Source: an uncultured Oscillospiraceae bacterium (GTDB lineage Bacteria > Bacillota > Clostridia > Oscillospirales > Oscillospiraceae). From it: a stretch of DNA of 54,836 nucleotides. A model generated the notes under the pieces. It did no database searches, was not told the origin of the DNA, and saw only the letters and a list, made by a program, of their open reading frames with translations. The stretch covers positions 1-54,836 of the forward strand of contig CAKTPM010000011.1 in NCBI GenBank assembly GCA_934591705.1, read 5' to 3'. Below are positions 49,976 through 54,836 of the stretch, one piece after another (the stretch's first letter is position 1; the number at the start of each line of letters is the position of its first letter). Made by a program: the position numbers and the translations under genes.

Positions 49976-51061
49976 ATGGCTTCTACTTATCAGCAGGTGG
50001 CCTACGGCTCCTCCGGCGAGGCCGTAAGGCAGTTGCAGCGGGCTCTGAACCAGCAGGGCTATTCCCTGGATGAGGATGGCGTTTTCGGCGTCAAGACCCG
50101 CTCCGCCGTAAAGAGCTATCAGAAGAAAAACACCCTGCGCATCGACGGCATCGCCGGCCCCGAGACCTGGGGCGCGCTGCTGGCGGTGCCGGAGACCCCG
50201 GCGGTCCCCGCGGCGCCCCGGGCCAGCGTTTCCCCCGGCACCGCCCGGGCTCTGGCAGAGCTGGAGGGCGGCGTCACGCCCTCGGTGGAGACGGAGCTGG
50301 CCCTGCGGGAGCTGCAGGATCTCCAGGAGCAGCAGCCCGGGGCCTACCGCTCGGATTTCCGCAGCCAGCTCAACGAGCTCTATGCGCGCATCACCGGGCG
50401 CCGGGAGTTCTCCTATGACCCCGACAGTGACGAGACCTATCAGCAGTACGCCCGGCAGTATGCCCGGCAGGGCCGCCGGGCCATGACGGACACCCTGGGC
50501 CGGGCCGCCGCCCTCACCGGCGGCTACGGCTCCAGCTATGCCCAGAGCGCCGCCCAGCAGGCCTATGACCAGTACCTGACCAAGCTCTCCGATGTGCTGC
50601 CCCAGCTGCAGCAGAACGCCTACAGCATCTACCGCCAGCAGGGCGACGCCCTGCTGCGGCAGTATGAGCTGCTGCGGGGTCAGGAGGAGGGCGCCTATGC
50701 CCGCTGGCGGGACGCTGTGGGTGACTGGCAAAAGCAGGTATCCCAGGCGTCCGACGCCTATGAGACCGCCACGGCGGCGGATCTGAAGAACTACCAGATG
50801 CTGCTCAATTACTACGCCGACAAGGCGGCCGCCGAGCGGAAGCTCACGGCCTCCGGCGTGGAGCTGCAGAGCGGCCCGGCGGCAGAAAAGCCCGCCGCCC
50901 TCAGCGGCACAGCCGCCGAGAGCATCCGCCGCACCCTGCACAATTACCTCAAGAGTGGGCAGGCGGAGAGGGCCAAGGAGCTGCTGCGGCAGTACGAGGG
51001 GCGCATGAGCGCCGCCCAGCGCCAGCGGATGGCCGAGCTCTTCTCCCGGTATTCGGCCTAA
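49976..51061 (+). CDS. Peptidoglycan-binding virion protein, putative ejection protein
   Basis: Protein of 361 aa. Residues 1-65 form a PG_binding_1 domain (SGEAVRQLQRALNQQGYSL, DGVFGVKTRSAVKSYQ, DGIAGPETWGALL). The rest is a long, Gln/Tyr/Ala-rich helical region with a conserved-looking centre (RRAMTDTLGRAAALTGGYGSSYA). No lytic catalytic domain is seen. Last gene of the cassette; such proteins may guide DNA ejection across the wall. ATG 49976 has AAAGGA upstream. Confidence 0.7.
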   Translation: MASTYQQVAYGSSGEAVRQLQRALNQQGYSLDEDGVFGVKTRSAVKSYQKKNTLRIDGIAGPETWGALLAVPETPAVPAAPRASVSPGTARALAELEGGVTPSVETELALRELQDLQEQQPGAYRSDFRSQLNELYARITGRREFSYDPDSDETYQQYARQYARQGRRAMTDTLGRAAALTGGYGSSYAQSAAQQAYDQYLTKLSDVLPQLQQNAYSIYRQQGDALLRQYELLRGQEEGAYARWRDAVGDWQKQVSQASDAYETATAADLKNYQMLLNYYADKAAAERKLTASGVELQSGPAAEKPAALSGTAAESIRRTLHNYLKSGQAERAKELLRQYEGRMSAAQRQRMAELFSRYSA

Positions 51062-51065
51062 TCGG

Positions 51066-51102
51066 GGGGAGCCGCCCGGGTGCCGGACACCCGGGCGGCT
51101 CC
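51066..51102 (+). terminator. Strong hairpin ending the virion cassette
   Basis: A 16-bp stem GGGAGCCGCCCGGGTG/CACCCGGGCGGCTCCC with a 5-nt loop lies just after the last cassette stop. No T run follows, so termination may be partial. Confidence 0.7.
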
Positions 51103-51132
51103 CGAGTCAAAAGGGATTGCCGGAAAAATCAG

Positions 51133-51161
51133 TTGACGAGCATTTAAAAATATGGTATAGT
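51133..51161 (+). promoter_or_regulatory. Promoter of tRNA-Thr
   Basis: TTGACG (51133-51138) and TATAGT (51156-51161) with a 17-bp spacer, 25 bp before the tRNA. Confidence 0.85.
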
Positions 51162-51186
51162 ATCAGCCGTGGTTTTCCACTGTCTT

Positions 51187-51262
51187 GCTTGTGTGGCTCA
51201 GTTGGTAGAGCAGCTCACTCGTAATGAGCAGGTCGCCGGTTCGAGTCCGGCCACAAGCTCCA
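51187..51262 (+). tRNA. tRNA-Thr (anticodon CGT), CCA encoded
   Basis: Acceptor stem GCTTGTG/CACAAGC, D arm with GGCTCAGTTGGTAGAGC, anticodon stem GCTCA/TGAGC with loop CTCGTAA (anticodon CGT), T arm GGTTCGAGTCC, discriminator U and encoded CCA. It reads ACG codons. The virion cassette lies on its 5' side, so the tRNA is not an obvious attachment site for it. Confidence 0.96.
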
Positions 51263-51300
51263 AGCGCCCCGACCGTTCGGCGGGGCGCTTTTCTTTTCCT
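51263..51300 (+). terminator. Terminator of tRNA-Thr
   Basis: Stem AGCGCCCCG/CGGGGCGCT followed by TTTCTTTT. Confidence 0.88.
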
Positions 51301-51313
51301 TTCTGTGCATAAG

Positions 51314-51346
51314 CAGAGGGGCATCCCGGCGGGATGCCCCTCTGTT
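51314..51346. terminator. Second hairpin between tRNA-Thr and the regulator gene
   Basis: Stem CAGAGGGGCATCCC/GGGATGCCCCTCTG followed on the plus strand by a T-rich run. It lies just past the stop of the minus-strand regulator gene and may serve both directions. Confidence 0.75.
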
Positions 51347-51357
51347 CTTTTTCTTTT

Positions 51358-52995
51358 TTACGGCAGCTCCCCGGCGGCCCGGGCCGCCTCCTCCTGCTCC
51401 CGCTGCATGAGCGTGTAGCAGATCTGGAGCTGCTGTGCCTTGTGGATGTCCGTTTTCTTATAGATGTTCTTGCGGTGGGTCTCGATGGTGCCCAGGGCGC
51501 GGCCGGTCTGCTCGGCATATTGCCGGACCGTCATGCCCCCGGCCAGAGCCCGGCACACCTCCCGCTCGGCGTCGGAGAGCTCGGCATAGCCCCGCAGAAA
51601 CAGCTCGTAGGCCATGGGGTCCATCTCCCTGCGGCGGAGGTAGGCCAGGCGGTTGACCTCCGCCTGGGAGGCGGCCAGATGCCCCTGCTTCTCCGCCACC
51701 TGGCCCCGGAGATCGCGCTTCTCCGTCTCCAGGTCGGTGATGGCCTTTTCGTGGGAGCGCAGCTTATCGGAGATGGGCAGCAGCTCCTCAAAGATGGGCT
51801 TGTCCCGGCCGGTGCCCTCCGCTGCCACCCGGTCGATGCTCTCCAGGATGGGGCGGAAGTAGCGGTTGGTATAGAATACGCAGCAGGCCACGCCCACGCC
51901 GCCCAGCAGGCCCAGCAGCAGAACGAAGTGCAATACGCCCTCGATCTGGGCGGTACGGTAGTCCCGCTGGGGCAGCAGCACCGTCAGGGTTTGGGGGATC
52001 CTGTCGCCGGCGGCGGCCAGAAGGGTCTCCGTGAGGCCCACAAAGCGATATCCATCGCCGGAGAAGGCGGTGAGGCCGCCGCCGTCCTTCTCGGCCAACA
52101 CGGTCTCGGGCACGGCGCAGAAGCCGCCGGCGGGATAGGTCACCAGCCCCGGGGACACCTCCCCGCTGCGGCCGATCCCCGGTGAGAGCACGCAGGCCAG
52201 CTGCTCCCGGCCGGAGGGCTGGGCATGGTGGGCCGCAAAGTAGGCCTGGTTCACCGCAAAGCCGCACAGGCCGTAGACTGTGCCGTTCTCTCCCAGCATG
52301 GGCACCGTCAGCAGGATGGCCCGCCCCGAGGTGCCGGGAAGGGAGATCAGCGGCGTGGTGCGGCAGGCGGCGGCAATGGGGGCCCTGGCCAGGGCCAGGT
52401 GATCCCCCAGGCCGGGGAAGTCCCGGAGGCGGAATTCCTGGGCCCACTTCCGGTGGGGCATCACCTCATGGCGCCGGCCCACATCCGCCATGCCCCGATA
52501 GAGCAAAAGGTCGCTGACGGTATGCTCGGCGTTGCTGCGCTGGACATAGAGCCCGCTGTAGGAGTCCGCCCCGGCCTCGGTATGGAGGGAGGCCCGGAGC
52601 ACCACGAAGGCGCCGGAGCAGTCCGCCTGCCGGGCATATTGGCACAGGGGCTCCAGCATGGCCTCCTGAAGGGCCTCGATGGCGTCCGCATCCCCGTCAA
52701 GGGCGGAGAGGTCAGCCGCCTGCTCCTCCAGCAGGGCCGTCATATCCTCGGAGAGATGGATGCCCATGGCGGACACATTCCGCCACAGGGAGGCCATGTC
52801 CGTGCGGAAGGCCTCCATCTGGAAGGTCAGGTCCTTCTGCAGCTCCTTCCGGGGACTTTTGACCTGCCCCAGGAGGAACAGACCCGCCAGCAGCGCCGCC
52901 AGCAGCAGGGCCGCCAGGGCGCCCATGTACCCCAGCAGGCGCTTGCGCATGGAGGGGTTGGCTCTTTTTAATTTGGCAAGCAGGAATTCGGGCAC
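51358..52995 (-). CDS. Membrane-anchored LuxR-type transcriptional regulator
   Basis: One-component regulator of 545 aa. A transmembrane helix (about 22-45) is followed by an extracytoplasmic sensor region of about 280 residues (Cache-like size), a second helix (about 340-365), and a coiled coil (about 395-440). The C-terminal LuxR/GerE helix-turn-helix has LSDAEREVCRALAGGMTVRQYAEQTGRALGTIETHRKNIYKK in order. The GTG start has GGGAGG upstream. It lies 57 bp after the solute-binding lipoprotein gene, so the two are probably co-transcribed and may work as receptor and regulator. Confidence 0.82.
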   Translation of the reverse strand: MPEFLLAKLKRANPSMRKRLLGYMGALAALLLAALLAGLFLLGQVKSPRKELQKDLTFQMEAFRTDMASLWRNVSAMGIHLSEDMTALLEEQAADLSALDGDADAIEALQEAMLEPLCQYARQADCSGAFVVLRASLHTEAGADSYSGLYVQRSNAEHTVSDLLLYRGMADVGRRHEVMPHRKWAQEFRLRDFPGLGDHLALARAPIAAACRTTPLISLPGTSGRAILLTVPMLGENGTVYGLCGFAVNQAYFAAHHAQPSGREQLACVLSPGIGRSGEVSPGLVTYPAGGFCAVPETVLAEKDGGGLTAFSGDGYRFVGLTETLLAAAGDRIPQTLTVLLPQRDYRTAQIEGVLHFVLLLGLLGGVGVACCVFYTNRYFRPILESIDRVAAEGTGRDKPIFEELLPISDKLRSHEKAITDLETEKRDLRGQVAEKQGHLAASQAEVNRLAYLRRREMDPMAYELFLRGYAELSDAEREVCRALAGGMTVRQYAEQTGRALGTIETHRKNIYKKTDIHKAQQLQICYTLMQREQEEAARAAGELP

Positions 52996-53052
52996 AGATC
53001 TCGCCTCCCTTGCACAAGGTACTTGCCGGGGCCCTGCCCGGGCCCCCGGCGC

Positions 53053-54390
53053 TCAGCGGATGGAGCAGAACAGCTCCCAGGTCTCCTCTGCCAGGGCGTC
53101 CACATCCTCCCCGGCGGCGGCCCGGGCGGGCAGCTCCTCCTGCAGCTGCCGCAGGCCGTCATAGAGGGTGCCTATCCGGCCGTAATAGCCGTCAAACCGG
53201 GGCTCGGACACCGGGGTAAAGTCCTCCCGCATGGCCCCCAGGGCGGCATAGAGATTCTGATAGCTCTCCCGGGGCGCAGGGAACTCGGCATAGTCGGCGA
53301 TGGCATCAAAGGCGCCGCTGCGCACGGGCATATAGCCGGTCTGGGCCGCGAAGCTGAGGTTGCGCTCCGGCTCCGTGAGCCAGCGGGCAAAGAGGGCGGC
53401 GGCCTCGGCCTTCTGATCGGTGGTGCGATAGGCGCAAAGGCCCACCCCGGCCTGGGTCATCAGGGGCTGGGCCCCCGCCGTGCAGGGCATGGGCAGCACC
53501 TGCAGATCCATGGGCTCCTGGGTGCCGTCGCGGTAGGTGACGGTGTCGTTATAATAGAGGAGCGCCGCCGAGGAGCCCAGGCCGCAGAGCACCTCCCCGG
53601 TCATCACCTGGGTGTTGGAGTAGAGGTCGGAGACCACCACATGGCCCCGGGCCAGGGCGCGGGCAAACTGCAGCCAGCTCTCCTTAAAGACGGCGTTGTC
53701 CGTGTTGTACCAGCCCAGGGGGGTATAGAAATCGCCGCTGCCGTTTTCCAGGGCCCGGAGCTCCACGGCCCGGATGGGGTAATCCAGGGCGCAGAAGGGC
53801 TTGCCGGTGAGGTCATAATAGCGGCCGGCGGCTTCATAAAATCCCTCCCAGGTGGCCAGGTCGGCATACCGGACCTGGGTCTGGTCGGCGAAGCGGGCAA
53901 AGCCGCTGCCGTTGCACATCAAAAGCTGGGTGGACTTGGTCACCGGGAACACGATGAGCCGGCCGTCCTCCGCCGTGCCGTCCTCCAAGAAGCCGGGCAC
54001 GAACTCGGAGAGCTCGCTCTGGGTGAACTGGCGGGTCCAGTCTATCAAATTCTCCTCCCCCAGCTCCAGGGCGTCGGAGATGTGGCAGGTGAAGAGGTCG
54101 GGCATCTCCTGCACATCCGTGCCGCCCCGGAGGGCCTCCTTCAGGTAGCTGCCGATGCGCGAGGCGCTGGACATGTCGGTGACCTGCACCTGCACGCCCC
54201 GCTGGGCGCCCACCGTGCGGTTGAACTCCTCCACCAGCCGGTTCATAGGGGAGTCGGCCTGCTCGCCGTAGACATGCCAGAAGGACAGGGACACCGGCTC
54301 ATTTTTATCCAGCAGAGATTTTTTGCCGCAGCCGGCGAGGGTGAGGATCAGGGCGAAAAGCAGCAGCAGGGAAAGGGTACGCTTTTTCAT
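53053..54390 (-). CDS. Extracellular solute-binding lipoprotein (SBP family 1)
   Basis: ABC-type binding protein of 445 aa with a lipoprotein signal (LTLAGC, Cys21) and the family-1 fold: LSFWHVYGEQADSPMNRLVEEFN, PDLFTCHISDALEL, LIVFPVTKSTQLLMCN, and a late WLTEPERNLSFAAQTGYMPVRS. Such proteins usually bind sugars. No permease or ATPase gene accompanies it in the window; its partner is the membrane LuxR-type regulator. It could present a ligand to that regulator rather than feed transport. AGGAGG precedes the start. Confidence 0.88.
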   Translation of the reverse strand: MKKRTLSLLLLFALILTLAGCGKKSLLDKNEPVSLSFWHVYGEQADSPMNRLVEEFNRTVGAQRGVQVQVTDMSSASRIGSYLKEALRGGTDVQEMPDLFTCHISDALELGEENLIDWTRQFTQSELSEFVPGFLEDGTAEDGRLIVFPVTKSTQLLMCNGSGFARFADQTQVRYADLATWEGFYEAAGRYYDLTGKPFCALDYPIRAVELRALENGSGDFYTPLGWYNTDNAVFKESWLQFARALARGHVVVSDLYSNTQVMTGEVLCGLGSSAALLYYNDTVTYRDGTQEPMDLQVLPMPCTAGAQPLMTQAGVGLCAYRTTDQKAEAAALFARWLTEPERNLSFAAQTGYMPVRSGAFDAIADYAEFPAPRESYQNLYAALGAMREDFTPVSEPRFDGYYGRIGTLYDGLRQLQEELPARAAAGEDVDALAEETWELFCSIR

Positions 54391-54466
54391 GGATGAGACC
54401 TCCTGTTTCCTGTGCCCGGCCGAGGACGGGCGGCGATTCGACGGTTTTGCAAAATTTTTACCCCTT

Positions 54467-54532
54467 CTCTACCCTTTTTGGGGCTTTCAGGGTATGACAA
54501 AACCGGAGAAATGTGGTACAAATAGGGTAGAG
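54467..54532. promoter_or_regulatory. Inverted and direct repeats upstream of the solute-binding gene
   Basis: CTCTACCCT (54467-54475) and its exact inverse AGGGTAGAG (54524-54532) flank a third related element AGGGTAT (54489-54495). They lie 75-140 bp before the start codon and could bind the LuxR-type regulator. No confident promoter boxes were found here. Confidence 0.5.
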
Positions 54533-54776
54533 GCATATGCCCCTGCCAGGGAGACGATTTTTTCGTTCTCTTCATTCTATCATAAATGCCGCGGCAAGGG
54601 CAAGTGCAAAAGAAAGGGAGGAAGAAAAAATGAGACAGGATCGACAGAGCGCCCCGTAGGCGCCGCCCCCGGGACCTTGTCCGCTGACCGCAGAGGCGGC
54701 CGCGGCAAGAGCGACGGCGAGCACGGACACAGCCAAAGGATGAAAACAGAAAGTAAGAGGAAAAGGAGAACGGACA
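54533..54776. other. Intergenic leader before the SPFH gene
   Basis: No clear gene. At 54630 an ATG with a strong upstream AAAGGGAGG opens a nine-codon frame (MRQDRQSAP, stop at 54657-54659), which could be a leader peptide or chance. I see no confident promoter or known RNA motif. Confidence 0.35.
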
Positions 54777-54836
54777 ATGGGACTGATCAAAGCAATCGCA
54801 GGCGCGGCGGGCGGCGTGATGGCCGACCAGTGGAAG
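54777..54836 (+). CDS. SPFH-domain protein, start only (partial)
   Basis: The last 60 bp encode MGLIKAIAGAAGGVMADQWK behind AAAGGAG. This N-terminus matches my memory of virion-core-protein-like SPFH proteins of Firmicutes, which form membrane-associated scaffolds. The gene runs out of the window. Confidence 0.65.
   Translation, partial: MGLIKAIAGAAGGVMADQWK

Noticed and set aside
51187..51262. tRNA-Thr as attachment site for the virion cassette
   Set aside because: Elements integrate at tRNA 3' ends, but the cassette lies on the 5' side and no integrase is present; no repeat of the tRNA 3' end was noticed on the left of the cassette.
54572..54790. Minus-strand frame with a hydrophobic Ala-rich translation before the SPFH gene
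   Set aside because: No Shine-Dalgarno, low complexity, and it overlaps the SPFH ribosome-binding site on the other strand.
1..54836. CRISPR array or IS element
   Set aside because: No regularly spaced repeats and no transposase-like protein were seen on either strand.

Overview
The window is a chromosomal segment of a G+C-rich (by eye above 60%) anaerobic Firmicute. The gene content (DacF-type carboxypeptidase, ComEA, LexA, 2-oxoacid:ferredoxin oxidoreductase, GerMN lipoprotein) and protein style fit the Oscillospiraceae (Clostridium cluster IV). I cannot name a genus. Both tRNA genes encode their CCA end, and several promoters match the sigma-A consensus with 17-bp spacers.

Layout. 1-1100: the 3' part of a tyrosine integrase points at the 3' end of a tRNA-Cys gene, so the left edge is probably the end of an integrated element. 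1188-12187: mostly housekeeping genes, namely a pseudouridine synthase, a D,D-carboxypeptidase, ComEA, a two-component system with a GerMN lipoprotein, an AEC carrier, and polA-rimI-tsaD. 12188-12801: an unusually A+T-rich non-coding stretch with a small DnaA-box cluster. 12802-35775: a large catabolic block. It holds an Asp/Glu-type racemase, a TSUP exporter, an aminotransferase, korABC-sucCD-ferredoxin, an N-acyl-D-amino-acid deacylase, an M20 peptidase, an Alr-like racemase, a YczE-like membrane protein, a GntR/FCD regulator, a YtcJ-like amidohydrolase, a PepD-like dipeptidase, a five-gene peptide ABC transporter and an ATC-hydrolase-family protein. 36194-38920: a polysaccharide deacetylase, secG, lexA, a NUDIX hydrolase and a small membrane protein. 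39059-51061: a compact one-strand cassette of virion genes (terminase, portal, Prp-type protease, scaffold-like protein, N4-gp56-type capsid, short-tail and fibre proteins) with no integrase, replication or lysis gene in view. 51187-54836: tRNA-Thr, a solute-binding lipoprotein paired with a membrane-anchored LuxR-type regulator, and the start of an SPFH-domain protein.

How the genes work together. Three promoters of the catabolic block (korA operon, deacylase gene, ATC-hydrolase/dpp operon) share a motif close to TGTCGAC(A/T)GTAT placed at the presumed transcription start. The only transcription factor gene inside the block is the GntR/FCD gene, so a single repressor-controlled regulon is likely. 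The genes suggest uptake of peptide-like or N-acylated (perhaps D-) amino acids, hydrolysis and racemisation, transamination, ferredoxin-linked oxidative decarboxylation and ATP formation by an ADP-forming acyl-CoA synthetase. KorA and the SucCD pair depart from their families at recognised motifs, so 2-oxoglutarate/succinyl-CoA may not be the true substrates.

All functional calls come from reading the sequence. No database search was run.
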